The notes under the pieces: model-generated
The model's input: only the letters and a program-made list of their open reading frames with translations
What the model was told of the DNA's origin: nothing
Database searches by the model: none
Translations under genes and position numbers: made by a program
DNA from: Niallia nealsonii
GTDB lineage: Bacteria; Bacillota; Bacilli; Bacillales; Cytobacillaceae
Direction of reading: 5' to 3'
Assembly (NCBI RefSeq): GCF_002835805.1
Contig: NZ_PISE01000041.1
Location: 1-56,984, forward strand
Length of the DNA: 56,984 bases
Part shown: piece after piece, positions 1 to 11,975 of the stretch
Position numbering within the stretch: position 1 is the stretch's first letter
How the letters are laid out: each line of letters opens with the position of its first letter

Positions 1-97
1 AATTTGATTAGGTACTCTTTTTCATAGAGAAAATCTAATAAGCTTAAAAAATAATTAGAAAATCAAAAGTAGAATAATATACTTCAATTATGCTAAA

Positions 98-316
98 CTA
101 AGCCTGTCTTCTTTTTTCACTAATTTGTACTTGCTTTAAACGACGAACATAAAATTGGTATTTTTGATCATTAGTCTTAGTGTTTATAATATCCATTTCA
201 CAGTCCAAACAAATAAAAGAATGATATAAATGAATTCCTAATGCTTTTTGTTTTTCGCAAATTAAACAAGTTTCTGTATCCGGATACTGATTTACTTTTT
301 TTTGATATAAGTTCAT
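98..316 (-). CDS. csfB: Gin (CsfB) anti-sigma factor
   Basis: A 72-residue protein with two Cys pairs, CLIC near residue 17 and CLDC near 36, and the GIHLY segment typical of Gin. In Bacillus, Gin is a small zinc protein that binds SigG (and SigE), holding SigG inactive until engulfment is complete. The start is fixed by a GGAGGTGGGG ribosome site about 5 nt upstream of the ATG. It is transcribed leftward, divergent from yaaO, and preceded by an excellent SigF-type promoter, as expected for a forespore gene. In B. subtilis xpaC and yaaN lie between csfB and yaaO; here they are absent. Family assignment is by sequence resemblance. Confidence 0.9.
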   Translation of the reverse strand: MNLYQKKVNQYPDTETCLICEKQKALGIHLYHSFICLDCEMDIINTKTNDQKYQFYVRRLKQVQISEKRRQA

Positions 317-335
317 TTCCCCACCTCCATACCAC

Positions 336-365
336 TATTTTCCCCATTATTTTCATTTCATATAC
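336..365 (-). promoter_or_regulatory. SigF-type promoter of csfB
   Basis: On the minus strand GTATA (361-365) is followed by a 15-nt spacer and GGGGAAAATA (336-345). This matches the SigF consensus GYATA-N15-GGnnAnAHTR at every defined position. The ribosome site of csfB begins only a few bases downstream, so the predicted leader is short. Confidence 0.75.
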
Positions 366-398
366 AATATTCAGAAAATTTTTTTTTGAAAAATCAAA

Positions 399-426
399 TT
401 GTTTCACGTGGAACAAATGGTAAAAT
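399..426 (+). promoter_or_regulatory. Possible SigA promoter of yaaO
   Basis: TTGTTT (399-404), a 16-nt spacer, then TAAAAT (421-426). The -35 hexamer sits inside parS, so ParB binding could compete with RNA polymerase. The spacing is slightly short and this is a motif match only. Confidence 0.4.
400..415. other. parS: parS centromere-like site (ParB/Spo0J binding)
   Basis: TGTTTCACGTGGAACA is the reverse complement of TGTTCCACGTGAAACA and is an exact match to the Bacillus 16-bp parS consensus. parS sites cluster around oriC, which fits the rrn operon and gene content of this window. It lies between csfB and yaaO and overlaps a possible -35 element (TTGTTT, 399-404) of the yaaO promoter. Confidence 0.9.
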
Positions 427-451
427 ATATAAAATGAGGAAGAGGTTTATT

Positions 452-1906
452 ATGCAAACTAATACACCGTTATATACAAGATTAAGCAGGTTTCAAGAAA
501 AGAAAAATATATCCTTTCATGTACCTGGACATAAGAATGGCTTATTATTATCTCAACAGGCATGGAAGGAGAACTTATTAAGTTACGATCTTACAGAACT
601 AACAGATTTGGATGATCTTCATGCTCCAACTGATGTAATTCTACATGCGGAGGAATTATTAGCAGAATTGTATGGAACAAAAAATAGTTATTTTTTAGTA
701 AATGGTTCAACAGTCGGGAATTTAGCAATGATTTTAGGAACTGTTCATGAAGGTCAGCAAGTATTCGTTCAACGAAATAGCCATAAATCTATCATGAATG
801 CTATAAAGCTTTCTAAAGCAAAACCTATACTTTTAAATCCGGAATATGATGTAGAATGGGAAGTACCAAGTACAATTTCTACTGATATCCTGGAAAGGGC
901 AATTAAATTATATCCAGATGTTAAGGTTCTTATTTTAACATCGCCAAACTATTATGGGATGGTAGGAGAATTAGCAAAACTGATTCAACTGGCACATAAT
1001 AATAAAATAATAGTACTGGTAGATGAGGCACATGGTGCACATTTTATTGGTTCTAATTATTTTCCAATTTCAGCAGTAGAAGCAGGAGCAGATGTAGTTG
1101 TACAATCAGCACATAAAACATTGCCTGCTTTAACAATGGGTTCATATTTACATTTTAATAGCGATCTAATAGAGAAAGAAAGCATAGAAGGGTATTTATC
1201 TATTTTACAATCAAGCAGTCCTTCTTATCCTATTATGGCATCCTTAGATATTGCTAGAAGTTATATAGCTACATTTAATAGAGAAGATGAAGAATATTTA
1301 AAGATACAAATTTCTGGCTTCAGAAAAGAACTAAGTAAAATTAAACAAATAAAAGTATTAAGATATAAAGATGGAGTAGGAGATCCATTAAAAATTACAA
1401 TACAATCGACTTACTCTTCAAATGGATTTTCTTTACAAAAAATGTTGGAAAGCGAAGGTGTTTATACAGAATTAGCAGATGCAAAGAATATTTTATTTAT
1501 TTTTCCATTATTAAAAAGCGGGATGCATTATCCAATAGAGGAAGCAATAAAAAGAATAAAAAAGGCATTTATAAAATTGCCAAATGATAATCATGTCTTG
1601 GAAGATAAAGGAGTATCTATAAATATAGACACTAATATAGTAGAATTAAAACTTAATGACGGAGAGCAATCTCTTCGAGAGAAGAAATATGTATTAGTTG
1701 ATGAGGCAGTACATGGCATTAGTGCAGAAACAGTGATTCCATATCCTCCAGGAATTCCTTTATTAATTCCTGGAGAGGAAATAACCTTAGACCATATTAA
1801 ACAGTTAAAGAATTTGGTGCAAGTGGGCGCTAAGTTTCAAGGAGATACCTTTGTATACAAAGGTATGTTAGCTATATATACAGATAAAGAAAGTAGGAGA
1901 AGTTAG
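452..1906 (+). CDS. yaaO: PLP-dependent Orn/Lys/Arg decarboxylase family protein (YaaO-like)
   Basis: A 484-residue fold-type-I PLP enzyme related to lysine/arginine/ornithine decarboxylases. The amino end has FHVPGHK; the predicted PLP-binding lysine is K222 in SAHKT; and a smaller C-terminal domain ends with the conserved [11 protein letters not shown] stretch. The substrate cannot be read from the sequence; B. subtilis YaaO is of the same type and its substrate is not settled to my knowledge. The ATG at 452 is chosen because AGGAAGAGG lies 6 nt upstream; in-frame TTG 386 and ATG 434 lack such a site. It is followed 2 nt later by tmk, so the two are probably cotranscribed. Confidence 0.88.
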   Translation: MQTNTPLYTRLSRFQEKKNISFHVPGHKNGLLLSQQAWKENLLSYDLTELTDLDDLHAPTDVILHAEELLAELYGTKNSYFLVNGSTVGNLAMILGTVHEGQQVFVQRNSHKSIMNAIKLSKAKPILLNPEYDVEWEVPSTISTDILERAIKLYPDVKVLILTSPNYYGMVGELAKLIQLAHNNKIIVLVDEAHGAHFIGSNYFPISAVEAGADVVVQSAHKTLPALTMGSYLHFNSDLIEKESIEGYLSILQSSSPSYPIMASLDIARSYIATFNREDEEYLKIQISGFRKELSKIKQIKVLRYKDGVGDPLKITIQSTYSSNGFSLQKMLESEGVYTELADAKNILFIFPLLKSGMHYPIEEAIKRIKKAFIKLPNDNHVLEDKGVSINIDTNIVELKLNDGEQSLREKKYVLVDEAVHGISAETVIPYPPGIPLLIPGEEITLDHIKQLKNLVQVGAKFQGDTFVYKGMLAIYTDKESRRS

Positions 1907-1908
1907 CA

Positions 1909-2544
1909 ATGATGGACAGTTTTTTTATAACATTGGAAGGACCTGAGGGAGCAGGAAAAACAACTATTATTAATATGCTTATTGAGTATTTTTCTGCATC
2001 TGGAAAAAAAATTTTAGCAACTAGAGAACCTGGTGGCATTCATATAGCGGAAAAAATTAGACAGATTATTCTAGATCCCAATCATACGGAGATGGATGGG
2101 AAAACAGAAGCATTGTTATATGCTGCCGCAAGACGCCAACATTTAGTAGAAAAAGTAATACCGGCGTTGGAAAAAGGTTATATTGTATTATGCGATCGTT
2201 TTATTGATAGTTCATTAGCTTATCAAGGATATGCTAGAGGGTTAGGAATTGATAATGTTTGGAAAATAAATGAGTTTGCAATAGATGGATTAATGCCGAA
2301 TGCAACTATTTATTTTGATATAGATCCAAAAATTGGTTTAGAAAGAATTAATAAAACAGATGAAAGAGAAATAAATCGGCTAGATTTGGAAAAACTTGAT
2401 TTTCATGAACGTGTAAAAGAAGGATATTATCAAATAATAGAGAAGTTTCCTAATAGAATATATAAAGTGGATGCTTCTCAATCATTAGAGCAAGTTTTTG
2501 AGGACGCCAAAAAGATTATTATCGATTATGTGGAAAAAAAATAA
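1909..2544 (+). CDS. tmk: Thymidylate kinase
   Basis: A 211-residue dTMP kinase converting dTMP to dTDP for DNA synthesis. The P-loop GPEGAGKT is at about residues 11-18, the [13 protein letters not shown] substrate/DR motif near residue 95, and the length is that of the family. It starts 2 nt after the yaaO stop, with AGGAGAAG as ribosome site inside the end of yaaO; two consecutive ATGs (1909, 1912) leave a one-residue uncertainty. The pairing with holB and yabA downstream keeps replication functions together, as in B. subtilis. Confidence 0.97.
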   Translation: MMDSFFITLEGPEGAGKTTIINMLIEYFSASGKKILATREPGGIHIAEKIRQIILDPNHTEMDGKTEALLYAAARRQHLVEKVIPALEKGYIVLCDRFIDSSLAYQGYARGLGIDNVWKINEFAIDGLMPNATIYFDIDPKIGLERINKTDEREINRLDLEKLDFHERVKEGYYQIIEKFPNRIYKVDASQSLEQVFEDAKKIIIDYVEKK

Positions 2545-2729
2545 TAACAATAACGTTATAGTAATAATTAGAGAATATTTACGAAATCTTCTGTATACGA
2601 ATAAAATGAAAATTATTTTGTCAATAAGGTTTATAGAAAAATGTATTCATTACAAGTATAGATTATAAATCAACATCTTATTTTGAAAGTCTAAAATAAT
2701 TCCTGCATTATGGATGATTAAGCATTTAT

Positions 2730-2738
2730 TGATATAAT
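2730..2738 (+). promoter_or_regulatory. Extended -10 promoter for darA
   Basis: TGATATAAT is a full extended -10 (TGnTATAAT) with no good -35 hexamer upstream. It lies 50 nt before darA, in the 240-nt gap after tmk. Nothing else recognisable is in that gap. Confidence 0.5.
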
Positions 2739-2754
2739 AGAAATAAGTACTTAA

Positions 2755-3117
<363 letters not shown>

Positions 3118-3193
3118 GATATAAATGGTGGATCCTTCGTAATAGAGGAAGATTATGGTATTTAATCTTTAAATACTTAATCGGAGGAAGTAA

Positions 3194-3631
3194 ATGAAAA
3201 TTAATAAAGATATTAGGTATGCTGCTGAGAATACAAAGCAAGATATTAAAATTACAAGTAATGAAGTAAACTTTCAACAATTTGTTGTGAAACAAAATGA
3301 AAAACTACAAGCAGAGCAATTTAGCAGTTTAATGAAACATATAGATGATACCGGAAACCGTTTGAACAAATCGCAAAATCTAAGAGACTTAGCTAAATTT
3401 AAATCTCTGGTAAAACAGTTTGTAAAAGAAGCAGTTGATTATGGGCTACAGCTAAAAAAGGATCAATCTTGGGATCAATTTGGACAAGGAAAAGACTTGA
3501 ATATTGTCACAGTTATAGATGAAAAACTCATTTCCTTAACAGAGGAAGTGATGAATAAAGAAAGCAGCCATTTAAATCTGCTTAATAAAATCGGAGAAAT
3601 TAAAGGAATGCTAATTAATTTATATACGTAA
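3194..3631 (+). CDS. yaaR: YaaR family protein (DUF327), function unknown
   Basis: A 145-residue, strongly charged, mostly helical protein in the place of B. subtilis yaaR, between darA and holB. No enzyme motif, signal peptide or membrane segment is visible. The start has the ribosome site GGAGGAAG 4 nt upstream. The 12-mer TACTTAATCGGA occurs just upstream of both darA (about 2748) and yaaR (about 3174), a small shared upstream feature. I do not know a function. Confidence 0.8.
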   Translation: MKINKDIRYAAENTKQDIKITSNEVNFQQFVVKQNEKLQAEQFSSLMKHIDDTGNRLNKSQNLRDLAKFKSLVKQFVKEAVDYGLQLKKDQSWDQFGQGKDLNIVTVIDEKLISLTEEVMNKESSHLNLLNKIGEIKGMLINLYT

Positions 3632-3644
3632 GTGAGTGATTGTC

Positions 3645-4652
3645 TTGATAAGAACATGGGAACTGCTAGGAGAAACACAGCCCATTGTTTTAAAAATGTT
3701 GAAAAACAGCTTAAAAAAAGATCGGCTTGCACATGCCTATCTTTTTGAGGGAATGAAAGGAACTGGAAAAAAAGAAGGAAGTATTCTTTTTGCCAAAAGC
3801 ATTTTATGTGAAAATTTGATGGACGGATATATCCCGTGTAATAGCTGCAACAACTGTAAAAGAATTGCAAATGGAAATCATCCGGATGTTCATCTATTAG
3901 AGCCAGATGGACTGTCGATTAAAAAACATCAAATTCAAAGTCTGCAAGAGGAATTTTCTAAAACTGGAGTTGAATCTAAAAGGAAAATTTATATATTAGC
4001 TCATGCTGATAAAATGACAACAAATGCAGCAAACAGCTTATTAAAATTTTTAGAAGAGCCAAATGCATTGACAGTAGCAATGTTATTAACGGAGCAGATT
4101 CAGCAAATTCTGCCGACTATTTTATCTAGATGCCAAATTATATCTTTTACCCCTTTAGCTCCTAATAAAATGGCGGAACAGCTTATTGCCAATGGAATGA
4201 AAAAAAGTGATGCACCAAAAATTGCACAGCTTACCAATAATTACGAAGAAGCATTATTATTAAGTTCTGATGAATGGTTTGTACAAGCACAAAAAATAGT
4301 GGTAAAATTATATCAGACTCTTAGAGGAAATCCTTTGGACACTTTAATATACCTTCAAAGGGAATGGTTTATCCATTTTAAAGAGAAGGATCAGTATGAT
4401 AGAGGGTTGGATTTATTATTGCTGCTTTATAAAGACTTATTATATATACAGCTGGGCAAATATGAGCAGATTGTTCATATAAATGAAAAGGAGCTATTGG
4501 AAACAAATGCATTAAAGTTTTCAAATCATCTTTTAACAGAGAAAATAACAGCTATTTTCGAAGCTAAGCGTAAGCTGCAGAGCAATATGAATCCGCAGTT
4601 ATTGATGGAGCAGCTTGTGCTAAAGCTGCAGGAGGGATTTTCAGTTGTATGA
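3645..4652 (+). CDS. holB: DNA polymerase III delta-prime subunit
   Basis: A 335-residue clamp-loader subunit. It has the AAA+ P-loop-like GMKGTGKK, the zinc-binding cysteines CNSCNNC, the GLSIKKHQIQ segment, and NAANSLLKFLEEP with the SRC sensor motif downstream. It works with DnaX and HolA to load the sliding clamp. An in-frame GTG at 3636 lies inside the Shine-Dalgarno-like AAGTGAGTGA, so TTG 3645 is the more likely start. The end overlaps ricT by 8 nt, indicating translational coupling. Confidence 0.93.
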   Translation: MIRTWELLGETQPIVLKMLKNSLKKDRLAHAYLFEGMKGTGKKEGSILFAKSILCENLMDGYIPCNSCNNCKRIANGNHPDVHLLEPDGLSIKKHQIQSLQEEFSKTGVESKRKIYILAHADKMTTNAANSLLKFLEEPNALTVAMLLTEQIQQILPTILSRCQIISFTPLAPNKMAEQLIANGMKKSDAPKIAQLTNNYEEALLLSSDEWFVQAQKIVVKLYQTLRGNPLDTLIYLQREWFIHFKEKDQYDRGLDLLLLLYKDLLYIQLGKYEQIVHINEKELLETNALKFSNHLLTEKITAIFEAKRKLQSNMNPQLLMEQLVLKLQEGFSVV

Positions 4653-5472
4653 TGTTGTAGGAATCCGCTTTAAAAAAGCTGGAAAAATATATTATTTTGA
4701 TCCCAGTGATATTCTTATCGAAAAAGGGAATTATGTCATTGTTGAAACAGTACGTGGGGTAGAGTACGGAAAAGTAGTAATCGCTCCAAAAAAAGTGAAT
4801 GAAAATGATGTTGTTTTGCCCTTAAAAAAAGTGTTAAGGATAGCCGATCAAAAAGATCAAATGATTGTGGACGAAAACCGAAGCGCAGCAAAAGAAGCAT
4901 ATGAGGTTTGCTGTGAAAAAGTTAGTCTGCATGATTTAGATATGAAATTAGTGGATGTAGAATATACATTTGACAGAAATAAAGTAATTTTTTATTTTAC
5001 TGCAGATGGACGTGTGGACTTTCGGGAGCTTGTAAAAGATTTAGCATCCATTTTTAGAACAAGAATAGAATTGCGCCAAATTGGCGTTCGAGATGAAGCG
5101 AAGATGCTGGGGGGAATAGGCCCTTGTGGAAGAATGCTTTGTTGCTCTACTTTTTTAGGAGATTTTGAACCTGTTTCAATAAAGATGGCGAAGGACCAGA
5201 ACCTTTCTTTAAATCCTACTAAGATTTCTGGATTATGCGGTAGGTTGATGTGCTGTTTAAAATATGAAAATGATGAATATGAGTCTGCTAAAGAACAGCT
5301 TCCTGATTTGGGAGAGTGGATTAATACTCCTGATGGAAGAGGGAAAGTAGTAGGTCTAAATATATTGGAACGTTTACTCCAAGTGGAAATTTCTGAACAA
5401 GAACGAGTGCTTGAATATACTTTAGAAGAAATACTACAAGAAGATGCTGTTTCAGTTCAATCCACAGATTAA
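4645..5472 (+). CDS. ricT: RicT (YaaT), regulator of RNase Y and biofilm/sporulation/competence complex
   Basis: A 275-residue PSP1-domain protein, the same length as B. subtilis RicT. Two cysteine clusters, C161/C166/C167 and C198/C203/C204, fit the Fe-S ligands known for the RicA-RicF-RicT complex, which acts on RNase Y mRNA processing and stimulates the phosphorelay. The start is TTG 4645, with GGAGG 8 nt upstream inside holB. The middle of the protein (about residues 105-210) is almost identical to the B. subtilis protein as I remember it. Confidence 0.95.
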   Translation: MYDVVGIRFKKAGKIYYFDPSDILIEKGNYVIVETVRGVEYGKVVIAPKKVNENDVVLPLKKVLRIADQKDQMIVDENRSAAKEAYEVCCEKVSLHDLDMKLVDVEYTFDRNKVIFYFTADGRVDFRELVKDLASIFRTRIELRQIGVRDEAKMLGGIGPCGRMLCCSTFLGDFEPVSIKMAKDQNLSLNPTKISGLCGRLMCCLKYENDEYESAKEQLPDLGEWINTPDGRGKVVGLNILERLLQVEISEQERVLEYTLEEILQEDAVSVQSTD

Positions 5473-5484
5473 TGAGGTGGAAGA

Positions 5485-5862
5485 GTGGATAAAAAAGAAG
5501 TTTTTGATTCAGTAATTAATATGGAAAGCCAAATTGGAAATTTATATCGGCAATTAGGAGAATTAAAGCAGCATGTTGCTGAACTAATTGAAGAGAATAA
5601 TACGCTAAAGCTCGAAAATGAGAATTTGCGAAGACATTTAGAAAACCCTAGTGGCTTGAATCAAGGAAATAAAGCAATAAATAAAAAGAAAAGTTCAAAG
5701 CCAACAAGCCAAACGGAGGAAAAAAGCTTGGATGTTGGTGAGGGATATGATAATCTAGCTCGACTTTATCAAGAAGGATTTCATATTTGCAATCTTCACT
5801 TTGGAAGTCCACGAAAAGATGGAGATTGTTTATTTTGTTTATCTTTTCTTAATAAAAAGTAA
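5485..5862 (+). CDS. yabA: YabA, negative regulator of DNA replication initiation
   Basis: A 125-residue protein with an N-terminal coiled coil (about residues 1-55, regular Leu/Glu heptads), a linker rich in Lys/Ser, and a C-terminal zinc motif HICNLHFG...CLFC. In B. subtilis YabA binds DnaA and DnaN to limit initiation at oriC. It starts with GTG, with AGGTGG upstream, 12 nt after ricT. A good terminator follows, closing this transcription unit. Confidence 0.93.
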   Translation: MDKKEVFDSVINMESQIGNLYRQLGELKQHVAELIEENNTLKLENENLRRHLENPSGLNQGNKAINKKKSSKPTSQTEEKSLDVGEGYDNLARLYQEGFHICNLHFGSPRKDGDCLFCLSFLNKK

Positions 5863-5926
5863 GGTAAGCTTATCATATACTTTTATCGATTCACTAGCTA
5901 AGTGAAAGATATTTTCAGCACACATG

Positions 5927-5957
5927 AAACCTTCCTTTTACTAGGGAAGGTTTTTTA
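5927..5957 (+). terminator. Terminator after yabA
   Basis: Stem AAACCTTCC (5927-5935) pairs with GGAAGGTTT (5945-5953), with a 9-nt loop and a T-run. Confidence 0.85.
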
Positions 5958-6033
5958 ACGATTAGATGAGCTAGCAGAATATGACTAGAAAAAATACTGG
6001 ATAAGAAGGAGCAATTAGGATGGAGGTCATAAG

Positions 6034-6777
6034 ATGGTTGAGTTAATAGGAGATGAGAGGCTCGATTATTTATTAGGAGAAAATTTAAAAATTATTCAAA
6101 GTCCTTCTGTTTTTTCCTTTTCACTTGATGCGGTATTATTAGCTAACTTTGTATCTGTACCAATGAAAAAGGGAAATTTAGTCGACTTATGCAGCGGAAA
6201 TGGGGTTATTCCTCTTTTCTTGTCATTAAGGACAAAAGGTACCATTTTAGGAGTAGAAATTCAAGAACGTTTGTATAATATGGCGACTAGAAGTGTTGCT
6301 TATAATCAGCTAGAAGAGAGAGTGCAAATGATCCATGACGATATAAAGGAAATTCCCCCTGTGATTGGTTATGAGAAGTATGATGTAGTGACATGCAATC
6401 CTCCTTATTTCCAAACAGATTCACTTCAAGAGAGAAATTTAAACGAGCATTATGCAATAGCAAGACATGAAATTCTCTGTACATTAGAAGATACTATTCG
6501 TATTGCCAGTCAACTTGCAAAACAGGGTGGTAAAGTAGCTTTTGTGCACCGTCCTGGAAGATTGCTTGATATTATTACATTAATGAGGTTATATAGAATA
6601 GAGCCTAAAAGAGTGCAGTTTGTGTATCCTAAGAAGGGGAAAGATGCAAACATTCTTTTAATAGAAGGAATTAAAGATGGAAAGCCAGATTTAAAAATAC
6701 TTCCACCATTATTTGTTTATAATACTAAAAATGAGTATACAGAAGAAATGGGCTATATTTTAAATGGAAACAAATAA
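6034..6777 (+). CDS. yabB: tRNA (adenine-N6) methyltransferase TrmN6 family (YabB)
   Basis: A 247-residue class I SAM methyltransferase. The SAM-binding motif [14 protein letters not shown] lies at about residues 48-61, and the catalytic NPPY tetrad of N6-adenine methylases at residues 122-125. The E. coli relative TrmN6/YfiC methylates A37 of tRNA-Val; the Bacillus substrate is inferred. GGAGG lies 8 nt before the ATG. It overlaps yazA by 14 nt, with rsmI following, so the three form a coupled RNA-modification block. Confidence 0.88.
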   Translation: MVELIGDERLDYLLGENLKIIQSPSVFSFSLDAVLLANFVSVPMKKGNLVDLCSGNGVIPLFLSLRTKGTILGVEIQERLYNMATRSVAYNQLEERVQMIHDDIKEIPPVIGYEKYDVVTCNPPYFQTDSLQERNLNEHYAIARHEILCTLEDTIRIASQLAKQGGKVAFVHRPGRLLDIITLMRLYRIEPKRVQFVYPKKGKDANILLIEGIKDGKPDLKILPPLFVYNTKNEYTEEMGYILNGNK

Positions 6778-7051
6778 ACACTACTTTTATGTATTAAAAT
6801 GTCGAGATAGAAGTTTCTATGCAGGCTATACAAATAATATAAAAAAAAGAGTAGATACACATAATAGTGGGAAAGGAGCTAAATATACTCGAGGGCGGCT
6901 GCCAGTTTGTTTAGTTTATTCGAAAGAGTATCCTACTAAGTCAGAAGCATTAAAAGCAGAATATGCTTTTAAACAATGGAGCAGAAGTAAAAAGGAACGG
7001 TTTTTAATTAAGGAAGCAGGTGAGGGATTTGTGGCAACAAAAGAGTTATAA
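6764..7051 (+). CDS. yazA: GIY-YIG nuclease superfamily protein (YazA)
   Basis: A 95-residue single-domain GIY-YIG protein. YFYVLKC and YAGYTNN form the degenerate GIY and YIG strands, followed by the conserved Arg (KKRVDTHN) and a Glu in the C-terminal helix. It belongs to the UPF0213 type, whose role is unknown. It overlaps trmN6 at its start and rsmI at its end. Confidence 0.88.
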   Translation: METNKHYFYVLKCRDRSFYAGYTNNIKKRVDTHNSGKGAKYTRGRLPVCLVYSKEYPTKSEALKAEYAFKQWSRSKKERFLIKEAGEGFVATKEL

Positions 7052-7895
7052 AGAGGATAAGGGAGCTTTGTATTTAGTTCCTACTCCTATTGGAAATCTA
7101 GAAGATATGAGTTTTCGAGCTATTAGAATGTTAAAGGAAGCAAATGTAATAGCAGCTGAGGATACAAGGAATACGAAAAAATTGTGTAATTATTTTGAAA
7201 TTCTTACTCCGCTTATTAGTTATCATGAACATAATAAGGAAACTAGCGGGCGCAAATTGCTGGAGGAATTAGAGAGTGGAAAAACTATTGCTTTAGTAAG
7301 CGATGCTGGGATGCCGACGATTGCAGATCCAGGATATGAGCTGGTAGTTGCAGCAATAGCGAAAAAGATTCCAGTAATTCCATTACCTGGTGCGAATGCT
7401 GCGCTTACAGCCTTGATAGCATCTGGATTGCCTACCCATCCGTTTTTCTTTTATGGATTTCTTAATAGACAGAAAAAAGAAAAGAAAAAAGAATTAGTCT
7501 TTTTAAAAGGTATTCAAGGCACTATATTACTTTATGAATCACCACATCGTCTAAAAGAGACCTTAACCATTATGTATGATATTTTAGGAAATAGGAATAT
7601 TTGTCTCTGTCGAGAGCTTACAAAAATTTATGAAGAGTTTATTAGAGGGACAATAGAAGAAGTACTGGAATGGGCAGAAAAAGAAGAAGTTCGTGGTGAG
7701 TTTTGCATTGTCATCGAGAAGGATGATCAAATACAATCTGAAGAAGAATGGTGGAAAGATTTAGGGGTTATTGAACATGTGCAATTTTACATAGAAGAAA
7801 AGGGGATTATGGTAAAAGAAGCAATAAAAAAAACAGCTGTTGATAGAGGGGTTCAAAAAAGAGAAGTATATCAACAATATCATATCAATGATTAA
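7020..7895 (+). CDS. rsmI: 16S rRNA (cytidine-1402-2'-O) methyltransferase RsmI
   Basis: A 291-residue tetrapyrrole-methylase-fold enzyme that 2'-O-methylates C1402 of 16S r[16 protein letters not shown] near the start, [18 protein letters not shown] and [16 protein letters not shown] are the family's SAM-binding and substrate loops. The first start is GTG 7020, inside AGGTGAGG; TTG 7029 is an alternative better spaced from that sequence. It overlaps yazA by 32 nt. A bidirectional terminator separates it from convergent abrB. Confidence 0.95.
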   Translation: MRDLWQQKSYKEDKGALYLVPTPIGNLEDMSFRAIRMLKEANVIAAEDTRNTKKLCNYFEILTPLISYHEHNKETSGRKLLEELESGKTIALVSDAGMPTIADPGYELVVAAIAKKIPVIPLPGANAALTALIASGLPTHPFFFYGFLNRQKKEKKKELVFLKGIQGTILLYESPHRLKETLTIMYDILGNRNICLCRELTKIYEEFIRGTIEEVLEWAEKEEVRGEFCIVIEKDDQIQSEEEWWKDLGVIEHVQFYIEEKGIMVKEAIKKTAVDRGVQKREVYQQYHIND

Positions 7896-7929
7896 TGGAG
7901 ACAACCATAGTTCCTTCAGTTATAAACAA

Positions 7930-7960
7930 AAAGATGAGAGTTCACACTCTCATCTTTTTT
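7930..7960. terminator. Bidirectional terminator between rsmI and abrB
   Basis: GATGAGAG (7933-7940) pairs with CTCTCATC (7947-7954) around a 6-nt loop, with A-rich and T-rich flanks on both strands, serving the two convergent genes. Confidence 0.85.
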
Positions 7961-7980
7961 CTATATAAAAGAAGTCATAA

Positions 7981-8265
7981 TTATTTAGATAGTTCAAAAT
8001 TGCTTTTGATTTCGCTAAGAAGTTGTTCAGCGCCTTCACGACTTAAGATTAATTTGCCGCCTGCTAATGATAAGTTATCATCAGAAACTTCACCTGTAAC
8101 TTGGCAAGTCATATTAGCTTTATATTTTTTTAAGACGATTTTTTCATCATCCACATAAATTTCCAAAGCGTCTTTTTCAGCAATACCTAATGTACGTCTT
8201 AATTCGATTGGAATTACCACACGACCTAACTCATCAACTTTACGAACAATACCTGTAGATTTCAT
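7981..8265 (-). CDS. abrB: Transition-state regulator AbrB
   Basis: A 94-residue DNA-binding protein. Its N-terminal swapped-hairpin AbrB domain (about residues 1-50: STGIVRKVDELGRVVIPIELRRTLGI) is nearly invariant among bacilli. It represses many post-exponential genes until Spo0A~P shuts it off. The ATG at 8265 has GGGAGGAGA 9 nt upstream; an in-frame TTG at 8283 would lie before that ribosome site and is rejected. Its promoter and operator are clear (see the entry at 8314-8377). Confidence 0.97.
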   Translation of the reverse strand: MKSTGIVRKVDELGRVVIPIELRRTLGIAEKDALEIYVDDEKIVLKKYKANMTCQVTGEVSDDNLSLAGGKLILSREGAEQLLSEIKSNFELSK

Positions 8266-8313
8266 TTTCTTTTCTCCTCCCAATTGATTGCTAATTTATT
8301 AATGTATGTTTTT

Positions 8314-8377
8314 TTCGATAATATTCGACAAAATCCTTGCTTGTTTATATAATACCAGCCATTCCCATAACCGTCAA
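8314..8377 (-). promoter_or_regulatory. abrB promoter with two Spo0A boxes downstream of the start site
   Basis: On the minus strand TTGACG (8372-8377), a 17-nt spacer and TATTAT (8349-8354) form a SigA promoter. Downstream of the expected start lie two 0A-box-like sequences (TGNCGAA type): TGTCGAA (8324-8330) and TATCGAA (8314-8320), exactly one helical turn apart. This is the arrangement by which Spo0A~P represses abrB in B. subtilis. Confidence 0.85.
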
Positions 8378-10833
<2,456 letters not shown>

Positions 10834-10840
10834 TAAAACA

Positions 10841-10892
10841 AAAACATAGGTATCCATTTACTAAAATGAATTTGGATTTCCTATGTTTTTCT
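10841..10892 (+). terminator. Terminator after metS
   Basis: AAAACATAGG (10841-10850) pairs with CCTATGTTTT (10880-10889), enclosing a second stem (ATCCA/TGGAT), followed by T. Confidence 0.8.
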
Positions 10893-10969
10893 TCTAAAAA
10901 GGTTTATTATCCTGTTAAAGAAGGAAATCTAAAAAGATATAAAAATAATGATGAAGTAAGAGGGATTTT

Positions 10970-11737
10970 ATGTTATTCGATACACACACACATTTAAATG
11001 CTGAACAATTTGAAGTTGATTTAGAAGAGACCATTCAGCGTGCATTAGATGCAGGAATGGAGAAAATGATTGTTGTAGGATTTGATCGACCAACAATAGA
11101 AAAAGCGATAGAATTAATCGATAAATACCCGTTTCTTTATGCAAGTGTCGGCTGGCATCCAGTAGATGCTGTAGATATGACAGAGGAGGACTTGCTTTGG
11201 ATAGAGGAATTAACCAAGCATCCTAAAGTAGTAGCATTAGGTGAGATGGGATTAGATTATCATTGGGATAAATCGCCTAAAGATATCCAAAAGGAAGTGT
11301 TTAGAAAACAGATACAATTAGCTAAAAAAGTGAAATTGCCAATAATTATTCATAATAGAGAAGCAACAGCTGATATCGTAGAGATTTTAAGGGAAGAGGA
11401 AGCAAGTGAAGTAGGCGGTATTATGCATTGTTACGGGGGCAGTGTGGAAACAGCAAAAGAATGCATAGAAATGAACTTTTATATCTCACTTGGTGGAACA
11501 GTAACCTTTAAAAATGCGAAAAAACCAAAAGAAGTTGCTGCTAGTATACCTTTGGAAAAGCTGCTTATTGAAACAGATTGCCCTTATTTAGCGCCAACTC
11601 CATATAGAGGAAAACGAAATGAACCAAGCTATGTCCAATTAGTCGCAGAGGAAATTGCGGGAATTAGAGGGATTTCTTATGAAGAAGTTGCAAAAGTAAC
11701 TACAGAAAATGCAAAAAAATTATTCGGCATAAGTTGA
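10970..11737 (+). CDS. yabD: TatD family metal-dependent hydrolase/DNase (YabD)
   Basis: A 255-residue TIM-barrel hydrolase. The metal ligands are H6 and H8 (DTHTH), E in LGEMGLDYHWD, H in IIHNREA, H in GIMHCYGG and D in ETDCPYLAP. TatD relatives are 3'-5' exonucleases or DNases acting in repair or quality control; the substrate here is not known. The ATG has GAGGG upstream and the gene stands alone between two terminators. Confidence 0.93.
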   Translation: MLFDTHTHLNAEQFEVDLEETIQRALDAGMEKMIVVGFDRPTIEKAIELIDKYPFLYASVGWHPVDAVDMTEEDLLWIEELTKHPKVVALGEMGLDYHWDKSPKDIQKEVFRKQIQLAKKVKLPIIIHNREATADIVEILREEEASEVGGIMHCYGGSVETAKECIEMNFYISLGGTVTFKNAKKPKEVAASIPLEKLLIETDCPYLAPTPYRGKRNEPSYVQLVAEEIAGIRGISYEEVAKVTTENAKKLFGIS

Positions 11738-11752
11738 TAAGGAATGCTGTCG

Positions 11753-11781
11753 AAAGATAGAAATGTCTGTCTTTTTTTTAG
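11753..11781 (+). terminator. Terminator after tatD-like yabD
   Basis: AAAGATAG (11753-11760) pairs with CTGTCTTT (11767-11774) with one G-U pair, 6-nt loop, run of eight T. Confidence 0.85.
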
Positions 11782-11902
11782 TTTTTTCGAAAAAATTCTA
11801 CAGAGCTTTCTTTTCTTATAGGATAAATATGTCGAGATTTCTTTCTTCCTTTTTGGAAAGATACCTTGCATAATAAGAGATGCGTTCATAGAAATATATG
11901 GG

Positions 11903-11931
11903 TTGACAGCAGACGCGATACTCTATATAAT
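11903..11931 (+). promoter_or_regulatory. Consensus SigA promoter of yabE
   Basis: TTGACA (11903-11908), 17-nt spacer, TATAAT (11926-11931): a perfect consensus promoter. Transcription should start near 11938, about 38 nt before the annotated ATG. Confidence 0.85.
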
Positions 11932-11975
11932 CACTCCGAAGAGAAAAGGAGGCGTTTTTCATCGTATTCACGAAC

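Noticed and set aside
1-97. Possible gene fragment or RNA left of csfB
   Set aside because: AT-rich with no ORF, stem-loop or RNA signature that I can support.
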